A DNA stretch of 64,000 nt from Sphingobium chungbukense (GCF_001005725.1 NZ_LBIC01000005.1:298001-362000), one strand, 5' to 3'. Counted from the stretch's first letter, positions 1 to 8,883 are shown. The notes: generated by a model from the letters alone, not told the origin. Numbers and translations are program-made.

Positions 1-198
1 CGGGTCCTTCTTGCGCACGATGGTGACGGCATGCACCGTGGCCGCGCCGGATGCGCTCACCCATTCCAGATCCTCCGCGCCCGTGCCCGGCTCCATGACG
101 CGGGGGTAGAAGACATGGCCGCCGGTCGACCGGCTGCGCTGGATCATGAAACGCCCCTCGGCCAGGTGCGCGCGCCATTCCGCTTCGGGCTGGAGCAT
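1..198 (-). CDS. OB-fold (DUF35-type) acyl-CoA-associated protein, 3' end outside window
   Basis: Partial: 66 codons from the ATG at 196-198 run off the left edge. The reading MLQPEAEWRAHLAEGRF followed by GGHVFYPRV and DLEWVSASGAATVHAVTIVRK matches the start of DUF35 OB-fold proteins, which normally accompany thiolases and other acyl-CoA enzymes. The usual N-terminal zinc ribbon (two Cys pairs) is replaced here by S-R-S-T-G and M-E-P-G-T-G, so it probably binds no zinc. Its start lies 5 bp after the stop of the crotonase gene, which suggests one operon. Role inferred: a non-catalytic partner of a thiolase-like enzyme. Confidence 0.7.
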   Translation of the reverse strand, partial: MLQPEAEWRAHLAEGRFMIQRSRSTGGHVFYPRVMEPGTGAEDLEWVSASGAATVHAVTIVRKKDP

Positions 199-203
199 CT
201 GGG

Positions 204-974
204 TCACTCGCCCTTGAACAGCGGCTTGCGCTTTTCGCGGAAGGCGGTCAGCCCTTCCTCATGGTCTTCGGTGCGGCTCATCAGGGGCTGGATCGCGGCC
301 TCCAGCTCCAGATATTGCTCGAACCCGTTGTTCCAGCTCAGTTCGAACTGGCGCTTGGCCATGCCCATGGCGATGGTGGGGCCGGATGCGAAGCTCTCCG
401 CCAGTTCCATCGCCCGGTCCATCAGCGACTCCTGGGCGACCTTCTCATAGGCGATGCCCATCGCCACGGCTTCGTCGGCACGGACGATCCGGCCCGAATA
501 GACCAGTTCCTTGGCCTTCTGCACGCCCAGCAATTGGCGCAGGTGCCAGACAAGACCGCCATCGGGCGCCAACGCGATGTTGCGGAATATCGCGGCGAAG
601 CGGGCCTGTTCGCCAGCCAGCACGATGTCGCAGGCCAGCGCGTAGGAGAAGCCGACGCCCACGCATATGCCCGGCACCGCCGCGATCGTGGGCTTCTTGA
701 GCGAATAAATGGCCTTGGCGATGCGATTGAGCGTGTACATCCGATCCATCGACCCGGTGACGCCGCCCTTGCCCATGCCGGTCACGTCCATGCCCGAGCA
801 GAAGTCGCCGCCCGCTCCGGTCAGGACCACGGCGCGGACATCATGGTCCATCGCAATATCCTCGAACGCGCCGTAGAGCTGGCCGCGCATGTCCTGCGTG
901 ATCGCGTTCTTGGTTTGCGGGCGATCAAGCGTCACGATCGCGACCGGACCTTGCTTTTCGACGGTAATGGTCAT
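204..974 (-). CDS. Enoyl-CoA hydratase/isomerase (crotonase) family protein
   Basis: 256 aa, the normal crotonase length. Oxyanion-hole segments are visible at F-C-S-G-M-D (58-63) and G-I-C-V-G-V-G (102-108). The two glutamates of true hydratases appear to be replaced by Ser110 and Phe130, while L-A-P-D-G-G (136-141) supplies an Asp in the position used by PaaG-type isomerases. A double-bond or ring-opening isomerase is therefore likelier than a hydratase. The start follows a gggag ribosome site. It is divergent from the thiolase gene and upstream of the OB-fold gene. Confidence 0.85.
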   Translation of the reverse strand: MTITVEKQGPVAIVTLDRPQTKNAITQDMRGQLYGAFEDIAMDHDVRAVVLTGAGGDFCSGMDVTGMGKGGVTGSMDRMYTLNRIAKAIYSLKKPTIAAVPGICVGVGFSYALACDIVLAGEQARFAAIFRNIALAPDGGLVWHLRQLLGVQKAKELVYSGRIVRADEAVAMGIAYEKVAQESLMDRAMELAESFASGPTIAMGMAKRQFELSWNNGFEQYLELEAAIQPLMSRTEDHEEGLTAFREKRKPLFKGE

Positions 975-1044
975 TGGAAGCTCCCTGCTTCGGATTCCTC
1001 TCCGCTTTGTGGATCGACGGGGCCGGGGTCAAGAATGGCGGGCG

Positions 1045-1068
1045 GCTTCATCAAAGACGTGATGAGGC
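1045..1068. promoter_or_regulatory. Inverted repeat, candidate operator between crotonase and thiolase genes
   Basis: TCATCA-N6-TGATGA is perfect (1048-1053 and 1060-1065) and extends to 8 of 9 matched bases per arm. It lies in the 165-bp divergent intergenic region, about 70 bp from each start codon, as expected for an operator shared by both transcripts. No regulator gene is adjacent. Confidence 0.4.
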
Positions 1069-1139
1069 AGGCCGCTTTATGGCAAGGGCCGCCGCCAGCC
1101 CCTATTTGCAAGGCAGCTTCTGATAGGAGATTTCTGGGC

Positions 1140-2318
1140 ATGAAGGACGCGGCCATCGTCGCCACCGCGCGCACGCCGATCGGCAAGGCGCATCGGGGCG
1201 CGCTCAACAACATCCATGGCGCGACGCTGGCGGCGCACTCGATCCGCGCAGCCGTCGAGCGCGCCGGCATCGATCCGGCGGAGATCGAGGATGTTCTGCT
1301 GGGGTCGGCGCGGTGCGAAGGGGCGGTCGGGTCCAACATCGCGCGCCAGGCGGCGCTGCGCGCGGGCCTGCCGATCAGCGTCTGCGGCATGACGCTCGAC
1401 CGCAAATGTTCCTCCGGCCTTCAGACCATCGCCATCGCGGCCCAGCGCATCCGCAGCGGTGAAGGGGGCATCCATGTGGCAGGCGGCGTGGAAACCGTCA
1501 GCCTTGTGGACCCGCATCGCAACAGCTTCCGCACCAAGGACGAATGGCTGCTGGAACATAAGCCCGAAATCTACATGGCGATGAACCTGACGGGCGACAA
1601 TGTCGCGCGCCGCTATGGCATCAGCCGGGAGGCGCAGGACCGGTTTTCGGTGACGAGCCAGTCGCGCACTGCGACCGCGCAGGAAAAGGGCTGGTTCGAC
1701 GATGAGATCGTGCCGATCACCACGGTCAGGAATGTCGTGGACAAGGCGCTGGCCGTCACCGGTCAGGAAGAGGTCACGCTGACGAAGGACGAATGCAACC
1801 GGCCCGGCACCGGCATGGAGGGGTTGGCCCGGTTGAAGCCGCTGTTCGAGGGCGGGTCCGTGACGGCGGGCAATTGCAGCCAGTTGTCGGACGGGTCGAG
1901 CGCCTGCGTCATCATGGACGCGGATGAAGCGGCGCGGCGCGGCCTGCCGATCCTGGGCCTCTACAAGGGGATGCAGGTGGCCGGATGCGAACCCGACGAA
2001 ATGGGCATCGGACCGGTCTTTGCTGTTCCCCGGCTGCTGGAACGACTGGGGCTTTCCGTGTCGGACGTCGACCTGTGGGAATTGAACGAGGCCTATGCCA
2101 GCCAGGCGCTCTATTGCATCGACCGGCTGGGGATCGATCCTGAACGGGTCAATGTGGACGGCGGCGCCATTTCCATCGGCCACCCCTTCGGCATGACGGG
2201 ATCGCGCATGACGGGCCATGCGCTGCTGGCCGGAAAGCGGCTGGGCGCGAAGAATGCCGTCGTCACCATGTGCATCGGCGGCGGCATGGGCGCGGCGGCG
2301 CTGTTCGAAATCGTCTGA
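1140..2318 (+). CDS. Thiolase (acetyl-CoA C-acyltransferase)
   Basis: 392 aa from the ATG at 1140, preceded by aggaga at 1125-1130; this is the usual thiolase length. The nucleophile Cys90 sits in D-R-K-C-S-S-G. The GHP motif is in G-G-A-I-S-I-G-H-P-F-G and the second active-site Cys in C-I-G-G-G-M-G near the C terminus. It should cleave a 3-ketoacyl-CoA with CoA to give acetyl-CoA, or run the reverse condensation. The open frame continues far upstream of 1140, but that part is antisense to the crotonase gene and lacks thiolase motifs. The pairing with crotonase and OB-fold genes points to side-chain or ring beta-oxidation. Confidence 0.93.
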   Translation: MKDAAIVATARTPIGKAHRGALNNIHGATLAAHSIRAAVERAGIDPAEIEDVLLGSARCEGAVGSNIARQAALRAGLPISVCGMTLDRKCSSGLQTIAIAAQRIRSGEGGIHVAGGVETVSLVDPHRNSFRTKDEWLLEHKPEIYMAMNLTGDNVARRYGISREAQDRFSVTSQSRTATAQEKGWFDDEIVPITTVRNVVDKALAVTGQEEVTLTKDECNRPGTGMEGLARLKPLFEGGSVTAGNCSQLSDGSSACVIMDADEAARRGLPILGLYKGMQVAGCEPDEMGIGPVFAVPRLLERLGLSVSDVDLWELNEAYASQALYCIDRLGIDPERVNVDGGAISIGHPFGMTGSRMTGHALLAGKRLGAKNAVVTMCIGGGMGAAALFEIV

Positions 2319-2320
2319 TG

Positions 2321-2348
2321 GACAAGCGGGCCATCAAGCCCGCTTGTC
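2321..2348. terminator. Bidirectional hairpin terminator
   Basis: Perfect 11-bp arms (GACAAGCGGGC / GCCCGCTTGTC) with a 6-base loop, starting 2 bp after the thiolase stop and followed by a pyrimidine-rich gctttcttc. It separates the convergent thiolase and SDR genes. Confidence 0.85.
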
Positions 2349-2374
2349 GCTTTCTTCAGTGTGTGTGGGAAGCT

Positions 2375-3058
2375 TCAACCGCCCTTCGACACCGGGATCA
2401 GCGCTCCGCTGATCGCCCGCGCCGCTGGAGAGGCCAGGAACCGGATCACATCGGCGATCGCGGCGGGCTGAACCCACTGGCTGAAATCCGCATCGGGCAT
2501 GTCGGCGCGATTGGTCGGCGTGTCGATGATGCTGGGCAGGACCGCGTTCACGGTGATGTCCTTGCCCGCCAGTTCGGCGGCGAGGCTCTCGGTCAGCTTG
2601 TGCACCGCCATTTTCGACGCGGCGTACCCCCCCATGCCCGCAGCCGCGACCACGGCGCCGCCCGCGCCGATATTGACGATGCGCCCCTGCGCCGCCTTTT
2701 CCAGTTCCGGCAGGGCCGCCTTCGTCATGTTGACGCAGGTGGTGGCGTTCATCGCGAACATGCGGTTCCACGTCGCGCTGCCGCCATCGGCCAGCGTTTC
2801 CCAGACAAAGCCGCCCGCGACATTGACCAGCACATCGATCGAGCCGAGCGCGCTCACAATGTCGGCGACCAGTTTCTGCGTCGCCGCGAAATCGGTGAGG
2901 TCGACGCCGCCGAAGTCCTGGCAGCCAGCGGGCGTTTCGGCCGGGGCGGGCGCGTAATCGATGCGCGCCACTCGGTCACCCGCAGCGGCGAAGCCGGCGG
3001 CGACGGCGCTGCCCAAGATTCCGAAAGCCCCGGTGACGACGACGGTCCGTGCGGTCAT
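2375..3058 (-). CDS. Short-chain dehydrogenase/reductase
   Basis: 227 aa from the ATG at 3058, with agagga 8 bp upstream. Rossmann motif T-G-A-F-G-I-L-G (9-16), N-V-A-G (79-82) and catalytic Tyr145-x3-Lys149 are present. The active-site Ser position reads G-A-G-G. It should be a classical NAD(P)-dependent oxidoreductase acting on an alcohol or ketone; the substrate is not readable. It is 62 bp downstream of the SnoaL-like gene on the same strand, and the three minus-strand genes from 5507 to 2375 look co-transcribed. Confidence 0.88.
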   Translation of the reverse strand: MTARTVVVTGAFGILGSAVAAGFAAAGDRVARIDYAPAPAETPAGCQDFGGVDLTDFAATQKLVADIVSALGSIDVLVNVAGGFVWETLADGGSATWNRMFAMNATTCVNMTKAALPELEKAAQGRIVNIGAGGAVVAAAGMGGYAASKMAVHKLTESLAAELAGKDITVNAVLPSIIDTPTNRADMPDADFSQWVQPAAIADVIRFLASPAARAISGALIPVSKGG

Positions 3059-3120
3059 GCAATATCCTCTAGTCAGATGTGAAGGTCGGTTGGTTATATG
3101 TTTTGCCGAGGATCGGCAAA

Positions 3121-3666
3121 TCAGCCCTGCGCTTTTCTGACCAGCGGCCTCGCATAGGATATGTCGCCCTTGTCGCGCCGGTTGGGTCCGGTGCTGAAGA
3201 TACGGGCCTTCCATTCCTCCGGAATTTCCGCCGCCGTCAGCGTCGCCGTCATTTCATTGACGCAGACCCGATCGGCGATACGCCATTCGCCGTCGCGCTT
3301 TTCGAACCGGTCGACATAGCGGCCGAAGCTGAGCTGTGGCGGCGCGTCCTTATTCTCGCCCCAGAAGGTGTAATAGGTTTCGCCATGCGCGGTATCGCCG
3401 TCGATCTCGACTGTGTGGTTGCTGATCGCGTGATGATGCTTGGTCTGGAACTCCCCGTGCCAGCCGATCGCCCAGTCGACGAAATCGGCGGCATAGCCTT
3501 CGGCCACGCCATGATCGTCGAAAGCGTCGGGCCAATAGGCGGAAAGCATCAGTTCGCGGTCGTGCCGGTCGACACCGCGCGTATAGCGCAGCAGGCAGTC
3601 CTGGATGGCGGTACGGTCCTTCATCTCCTGGACGAAGGCGATGAGGTCGGGCGTGAGTTCGGTCAT
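3121..3666 (-). CDS. SnoaL-like / NTF2-fold protein
   Basis: 181 aa from the ATG at 3666, which follows a gaggggatt ribosome site. The N-terminal helix with I-Q-D-C-L-L-R-Y-T-R-G-V-D-R-H-D is the typical opening of SnoaL_4 domains (polyketide cyclase, ring-hydroxylating dioxygenase small-subunit fold). Such proteins act as isomerases, dehydratases or lyases on small ring compounds, or have no known activity. It lies between an amidohydrolase and an SDR gene. The function is unassigned beyond the fold. Confidence 0.8.
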   Translation of the reverse strand: MTELTPDLIAFVQEMKDRTAIQDCLLRYTRGVDRHDRELMLSAYWPDAFDDHGVAEGYAADFVDWAIGWHGEFQTKHHHAISNHTVEIDGDTAHGETYYTFWGENKDAPPQLSFGRYVDRFEKRDGEWRIADRVCVNEMTATLTAAEIPEEWKARIFSTGPNRRDKGDISYARPLVRKAQG

Positions 3667-3749
3667 GGCAATCCCCTCTGCGCTATCGGTGCATGATCGG
3701 TGCATGGGGGCGGACGAGACGGTCGATCCGCTTCGCCCGCCTCCATCCG

Positions 3750-5507
3750 TCAGGCCGGTTCGAGGCTCTTTTCGGGCGCGATCTTCGGCGCTTCCTGGCC
3801 GCCGCGTACAAGGCGGCCGGGCAGGGCACCGGTGGAGCGGCCGTTGCGATAGGTGACCACGCCGCTCACGACCGTCGCGTCATAGCCGTCCGCGCGCTGT
3901 TGCAGGCGGCGCCCGCCCGTGGGCAGATTGTAAACGACATGCGGGGCGTAGAGATGCAGCCTTTCCATGTCGATGACGTTGAGGTCCGCCTTGTACCCCG
4001 GCTTGATCAGGCCGCGGTCGTCCAGGCCGACCGCATGGGCCGGTTCATAGGTCAGCTTGCGCACGGCATAGGGCAGGTCGATCTTCTTGTCGCCCTTGGC
4101 GTCGCGCACCCAATAGGTCAGGAAATAGGTGGTGTAGGCCGCGTCGCAGATCATGCTGTAATGGGCGCCGCCATCCCCCAGTGCGGGGAAGGTGCGGTCA
4201 TTCTTCACCAGATTGCGGCCGGAGCTTTCGAACTTCTCGCCTTCCGAATTGCCCAGCGGGCGATAGAGCACTTCCCGACCGTCGCGTTGGAGCAGCGCGT
4301 CGTAGATCAGTTCCTTGGGATCGACGCCCATGGCGCGGGCGCGGGCGCCGATGCTCTCGTCGCTGCGCGGATTGTAGTTCGGCGGATTGCCGAGCACGAA
4401 CATGGCGTCGAGGTCGGAGATGACATAGACGAAGAAGGCCTGCGGATCGGTCGGTTCTTCGGCGATCAGCTGCTTGCGGAACGCGGGATCGCGCATCCGC
4501 TCCACCTTCTCTTCCAGCGGCAAATGCTCGATCTGCCGGAAGCTGGGATTGAAGGAGAAGGGGTGCATCGACAGTTCGAGGCCCAGCAGCGCGCCGGTGG
4601 GACGTGGTATGATCTGGCCGCGCACTTCCAGGCCCTGATTCTTGGAGGCTTCCAGGCGTGCGACCATCTCCTGCCAGTCGCCCTCGCCCTTGGGTGTCTG
4701 CATGAAGGTGAAGGAAACCGGACGGCCCGACGTCCGCGCGATGTCGTCCAGCAGGTCCATGCGCTCGCCCGCTGTCACGTCATAGCTGGGCACCATCTGG
4801 AACACGCCCTTGCCGGCATCGCGCAGACCCTCGGCGAGCGCCAGCACTTCCTGGTCCTCGCTCTTGACCGAGGGGGCGGGGCGGCCATCGCGGAACTGGT
4901 GCGCATAGCTGCGCGAGGTGGTGACGCCCAACGCGCCTGCCTGGATCGCCTCTGCGGTGAGGCGGCGCATTTCCGCCAGATCTTCTTGCGTCGGCGGTTC
5001 CAGATTGGCGCCGCGTTCGCCCATCACATAGACGCGCAGCGGACTGTGCGGCAGCTGCGCGGCGAAATCGATGTCGCTTTCGCGCTGTTCCAGAGCATCC
5101 AGATATTCGGGGAAGCTTTCCCAGTTGAACGGCACGCCTTCGGCCATCACGACCTCGGGAATATCCTCGACGCCTTCCATCAGCTTGATCATCAGCTTGC
5201 GGTGCTCAGGGCGGGAGGGCGCGAAGCCGACGCCGCAATTGCCCATGACCACCGTCGTCACGCCATGGTCGGAGGAGGGGGCCAGCCTGTTTTCCCAGGT
5301 GATCTGCCCGTCATAATGGGTATGCACGTCGACGAAGCCCGGCGTCACGATGCGATCCGCCGCGTCGATCTCTTCCTTCGCGCTGCCCTGCACGTCGCCG
5401 ACCGCGGCGATCACGCCGTCCTTGATGGCGACATCGGCAACGAACGGCTCTCCGCCGCTGCCGTCCAATATCTTTCCTCCCCGGATGATGAGATCATAAT
5501 CGGGCAT
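3750..5507 (-). CDS. D-aminoacylase-like amidohydrolase
   Basis: 585 aa from the ATG at 5507, with a gagagg ribosome site. Metal-binding H62-x-H64 sits in D-V-H-T-H-Y-D-G-Q, and G-N-C-G (89-92) carries the zinc-ligand Cys typical of N-acyl-D-amino-acid deacylases. The C-terminal G-D-G-G-A-H segment is also typical. It is about 100 residues longer than classical D-aminoacylases, as in a subgroup common in sphingomonads that is annotated only as amidohydrolase. It hydrolyses an amide or cyclic-amide-like bond by inference. It is first gene of a minus-strand run with SnoaL-like and SDR genes and divergent from a TetR gene. Confidence 0.82.
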   Translation of the reverse strand: MPDYDLIIRGGKILDGSGGEPFVADVAIKDGVIAAVGDVQGSAKEEIDAADRIVTPGFVDVHTHYDGQITWENRLAPSSDHGVTTVVMGNCGVGFAPSRPEHRKLMIKLMEGVEDIPEVVMAEGVPFNWESFPEYLDALEQRESDIDFAAQLPHSPLRVYVMGERGANLEPPTQEDLAEMRRLTAEAIQAGALGVTTSRSYAHQFRDGRPAPSVKSEDQEVLALAEGLRDAGKGVFQMVPSYDVTAGERMDLLDDIARTSGRPVSFTFMQTPKGEGDWQEMVARLEASKNQGLEVRGQIIPRPTGALLGLELSMHPFSFNPSFRQIEHLPLEEKVERMRDPAFRKQLIAEEPTDPQAFFVYVISDLDAMFVLGNPPNYNPRSDESIGARARAMGVDPKELIYDALLQRDGREVLYRPLGNSEGEKFESSGRNLVKNDRTFPALGDGGAHYSMICDAAYTTYFLTYWVRDAKGDKKIDLPYAVRKLTYEPAHAVGLDDRGLIKPGYKADLNVIDMERLHLYAPHVVYNLPTGGRRLQQRADGYDATVVSGVVTYRNGRSTGALPGRLVRGGQEAPKIAPEKSLEPA

Positions 5508-5839
5508 AGCGCGTCCTCTCCACTTGGCCTTGGGCCGGTGCGTCTGATTGAGCAGTTCGATCGCAACGCCGGCATTGGGCGGCCATTGCATCCTGTCACC
5601 CGCCGGAAGGTGACTCATGGCGAACCGCGTGCCAAGCGCCCTTCGCGCTCATCATCCGACATTTCAGATAAGCGATGCTTATCCTGCCGGGACCAGGGAG
5701 GCGGCAGCTTTTCAGTGTGCCGCTTCAGCATCATCGAGGGCACAGAGGCGAGTGCCGTGCCGGTGGTGCGTCCGGCGGAAATGGTGCCCGGAACCCACGC
5801 CCCCTTGGTTTGGACGCCGCATCGGGTTATCCGCACGGA
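5508..5839. other. Divergent 332-bp intergenic region
   Basis: It lies between the amidohydrolase and TetR genes. The only clear structure is the inverted repeat at 5667-5683, listed separately. I see no small gene with a ribosome site and no convincing sigma-70 promoter. Confidence 0.5.
5667..5683. promoter_or_regulatory. Inverted repeat, candidate TetR operator
   Basis: GATAAGC-GAT-GCTTATC is a perfect 7-3-7 repeat, 156 bp upstream of the TetR start and 160 bp upstream of the divergent amidohydrolase start. The central position suits autoregulation plus control of the amidohydrolase operon. Confidence 0.5.
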
Positions 5840-6487
5840 ATGAGCAGCGAAACCGTGACAGCAGGACCACAGGCAGGCAAACGCTGGCAGGGGGGGCGGC
5901 TGCCGCGTGCCGAGGTGGACCGGCGCATCGACCGCCTGCTTGACATCGCGCTGGAGGAGTTCGCGCTGACCGGGTTCGGGGGCACCAGCCTCGACCGGAT
6001 GGTCGAGCGTTCGGGTGTCAGCAAGACCACCATTTACCGCCGTTTCGGCAGCAAGGAGGGGCTGTTCACCGCGCTCATCCATCGCAGCATGGAGGCGGTG
6101 CGTTCCGGCCTGTGGGCGGTGGAACTCGACCTGGAGGACCCGCTGGGTACGATCGAGCGGTTCGTCGCGACCTATACCGATGTGGCTGTCTGCCATCCGC
6201 TGGGACGAACTTTGCTCCAGATCGCCGTGGCCGAAGGGCGCGACTTCCCCCATCTGGGCGCGAAGCTGCTGGCCAATGCCTATGAGGGTTTCCGGCCGAT
6301 CAGCGATTATTTCGAGCGGTTGATGGCAAAGGGTATATTGCGTCCGGGCGATCCGCAGGACGCCGCCTTCGACCTGCAGGGGCTTATCACGCAAGGCTTT
6401 CGCGTGATGGTGGATGATATTGCCTTTGTCCATCGCCCGGGGCGTTCGCGGGAGATTGCCGAACGGTTCCTGCGCGGCTGGTCCTGA
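5840..6487 (+). CDS. TetR/AcrR family transcriptional regulator
   Basis: 215 aa from the ATG at 5840. The N-terminal helix-turn-helix spans about residues 48-78 (F-G-G-T-S-L-D-R-M, S-G-V-S-K-T-T-I-Y-R-R-F-G). The variable C-terminal ligand domain has the TetR_C shape common in sphingomonads. It likely represses one or both of its neighbours, the divergent amidohydrolase operon and the downstream TonB receptor, in response to a substrate. The long upstream extension of the frame lacks TetR features and was rejected. Confidence 0.88.
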   Translation: MSSETVTAGPQAGKRWQGGRLPRAEVDRRIDRLLDIALEEFALTGFGGTSLDRMVERSGVSKTTIYRRFGSKEGLFTALIHRSMEAVRSGLWAVELDLEDPLGTIERFVATYTDVAVCHPLGRTLLQIAVAEGRDFPHLGAKLLANAYEGFRPISDYFERLMAKGILRPGDPQDAAFDLQGLITQGFRVMVDDIAFVHRPGRSREIAERFLRGWS

Positions 6488-6651
6488 CACGGCCCGGCGT
6501 CCTTATGCGGCGCGGATAGATCATACCCGTGATGCATGGCGATCATTGCTGATTTCTACATGCAAAATCCTCTCTCCGCGGCAATAGCGAGGGCCATGAC
6601 CTGAGGGTCGTTTTGGCCGTCGCGCCGACAATCCAGATGAGAGGGGAGCTC

Positions 6652-8811
6652 ATGACCAGATTCAGCCTTGCCCTGCAATTGCTCGGCACTGCCGCCGCCG
6701 TCGGCTGTGCCGGCGCGGCGATCGCGCAGACCGGCGCTGCGGCGCAGATGACGCAGCCCTCCGACGACATCATCGTCACCGCACAGCGCCGCTCGGAACG
6801 GTTGCAGGATGTTCCCGTCTCCGTCACGGCGCAGAGCGCGGAACAGTTGCAAAGCGCCAACATCAGCAACGCCCGCGATCTGACGCTGGTCACGCCCGGC
6901 CTGCGCGTCGAGGCGAACGGCATCAATGCGCAGCCCGCGCTGCGCGGCGTTTCGTCCACCCTGGGGTCGTCCAACGCGGAAAACAACGTCGCCACCTATG
7001 TGGACGGCATCTATCAGCCCAACATCACCGGCGCCTTCTTCTCCTTGCCGGATGTCGAGAATGTCCAGGTACTGAAGGGGCCTCAGGGTTCCCTGTACGG
7101 CCGCAACGCGACCGGCGGCGTCATCCTCATCAACAGCAAGTCGCCCTCCTTCACGCCCCAGATGGACCTGGGATTGTCCTGGGCGCATTATGGCCGCGGC
7201 AGCGAAGGCGAACTCAATGCCCAGGCATTCGTGACCGGCCCCATCATAGGCGATGTGCTGGCCGCCAGCCTGACGCTGAGCAGCCGGGAACTGGGCAGCT
7301 ATGTGCGTAACATCGCGACGGGCCGGAACACGCCGGACAACCACAATCGCTTCCTGCGCGCCAAGCTGCTGTTCCAGCCAACCGACCGGATCCGCCTGGA
7401 AGGCGCGTTCAGCTATAATCGCGAGAAGAACGCCATCGACCTGGCCTACACCAACTTCAGGGGCGCGAACGCGCTCGCCGGGCTGCCCGGCGTCGTCATC
7501 GCCAACCGGCCGTGGCAGACCTCGTCGGATATCGACAGCTATATCGATATCGACATGAAGACCTATTCCTTGAAGGCGGACTTCGAAACGGAATTGGGCA
7601 CCTTCACCAGCATGACCGGCTATATCGACTATAGCACGCCCATCATGCAGGAGGCCGACTACAGCAATTTCGCGGGTGGCGTGTACGATATATTCAGCTT
7701 CTCCAAGTCCTTCTCGCAGGATGTCTATTTCACGTCCCATCCCATCGGTCCGGTTTCCTTCATCGCGGGCCTGAACTATTATCGCCGCAAGGTGGGCGAC
7801 GACCCCGCGTTCATCAACATCCCGGCCTTCGGCTATATCGACAATATCTACAACCACAGCGTCAACAAGTCGCTGTCGGCCTTCTTCGAGGTGACCTGGA
7901 AGGTGACCGACCGGCTGAAGGTCATCGGCGGCGGCCGCTATACCAGGGACAAGAATAACGGCTTCGCCAACGGCTTCAACGACGTCACGCCTGAAGCCTT
8001 TCTGGGCGAGGTCAAATCGAAGAAGTTCACGCCGCGCGCCGCGATCATGTTCGACCTGACGGACAGCCTGAACCTCTATTATAATTACGCGCAGGGGTTC
8101 AAGGCGGGCCTGTTCAACACCATCGCCCGCCAAGCGACACCCGTTCGTCCCGAACTGCTGAAATCGCATGAGGTCGGCGCGAAATTCAAGTCGGGCGCCA
8201 TGGCGCTCAATGTCGCGGGCTTCCATTATGACTATAAGAACCTGCAGGCGACGACCACCGTGGGCGGGGTCAGCACCTTGCAGAATGCCGGATCGGCCGA
8301 GATTTACGGCGTCGACGCCGACGCCAGCCTGCGCGCGAGCGACGATCTGACGCTGACCTTGGGCGCCGCCTGGCTGCATGCCCGATATGACAGCTTCCCC
8401 AATGCCAGCCTGGTGGAGATGGTCACGGATCGCGATTTCGACGGCACGCTGGACGGGCGGGCCGACATCAGCGGCCAGCGGATGATCCGCGCGCCCAAAT
8501 TCACGCTGAACGGCTTGGTCGATTATCATCATGATTTCGACGCCGGGCGGCTCGCCCTGTCGGTGAACGGTTATTATTCGACCAAGGTGCGCATGGCGCT
8601 GGAAAGCCGGGTGTCGCAGAAGGACTATTTCATCGGCAATGCGCGTCTGGCGTTCACGCCGGCGGATACCGGTCTTACCCTGTCGCTGTTCACCCGCAAC
8701 TTCACCAACGCGAAGGTGATCGGATCGACCTTCGTCAATCCAAGCGCGGATGCGATCATCTATTCGCCGCCGCGCCAGATCGGCATCGGTCTGAACTATT
8801 CCTTCCGATGA
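6652..8811 (+). CDS. TonB-dependent outer-membrane receptor
   Basis: 719 aa from the ATG at 6652, preceded by gagggga. A signal peptide ends near A-I-A-Q (26), a TonB box D-D-I-I-V-T-A lies at 38-44, then the plug domain with F-S-L-P-D-V-E-N-V-Q-V-L-K-G-P-Q-G and Y-G-R-N-A-T-G-G. The remainder is a beta-barrel ending N-Y-S-F-R. It imports an unknown ligand across the outer membrane using TonB/ExbBD energy; in sphingomonads many such receptors carry aromatic or terpenoid substrates rather than iron. It lies between a TetR gene and an amidohydrolase/VOC pair. Confidence 0.93.
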   Translation: MTRFSLALQLLGTAAAVGCAGAAIAQTGAAAQMTQPSDDIIVTAQRRSERLQDVPVSVTAQSAEQLQSANISNARDLTLVTPGLRVEANGINAQPALRGVSSTLGSSNAENNVATYVDGIYQPNITGAFFSLPDVENVQVLKGPQGSLYGRNATGGVILINSKSPSFTPQMDLGLSWAHYGRGSEGELNAQAFVTGPIIGDVLAASLTLSSRELGSYVRNIATGRNTPDNHNRFLRAKLLFQPTDRIRLEGAFSYNREKNAIDLAYTNFRGANALAGLPGVVIANRPWQTSSDIDSYIDIDMKTYSLKADFETELGTFTSMTGYIDYSTPIMQEADYSNFAGGVYDIFSFSKSFSQDVYFTSHPIGPVSFIAGLNYYRRKVGDDPAFINIPAFGYIDNIYNHSVNKSLSAFFEVTWKVTDRLKVIGGGRYTRDKNNGFANGFNDVTPEAFLGEVKSKKFTPRAAIMFDLTDSLNLYYNYAQGFKAGLFNTIARQATPVRPELLKSHEVGAKFKSGAMALNVAGFHYDYKNLQATTTVGGVSTLQNAGSAEIYGVDADASLRASDDLTLTLGAAWLHARYDSFPNASLVEMVTDRDFDGTLDGRADISGQRMIRAPKFTLNGLVDYHHDFDAGRLALSVNGYYSTKVRMALESRVSQKDYFIGNARLAFTPADTGLTLSLFTRNFTNAKVIGSTFVNPSADAIIYSPPRQIGIGLNYSFR

Positions 8812-8822
8812 TGGGGTAATAT

Positions 8823-8855
8823 CAAGGTCCGACGAGCTTGACTCATCGGACCTTG
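8823..8855 (+). terminator. Stem-loop after TonB receptor gene
   Basis: Perfect 10-bp arms (CAAGGTCCGA / TCGGACCTTG), 12 bp after the receptor stop, with an inner GAG/CTC extension across one mismatch. It lacks a T-tract, so termination may be weak or the hairpin may protect the 3' end. Confidence 0.6.
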
Positions 8856-8883
8856 GTAAAGCCTGCGCGGCGCTTGAGTGTTT

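Noticed and set aside
204-974. Naming the crotonase as PaaG or another specific enzyme
   Set aside because: Only the Asp in P-D-G-G supports it; no phenylacetate pathway genes are nearby.
3693-5843. Very long open frame on the plus strand antisense to the amidohydrolase gene
   Set aside because: High GC leaves antisense frames open. Composition (rich in H, R, G, A, D) and lack of any family motif show it is a shadow. The same holds for antisense frames across 6556-8532, 18842-19993, 25971-28463, 34932-35324 and 61149-63545.
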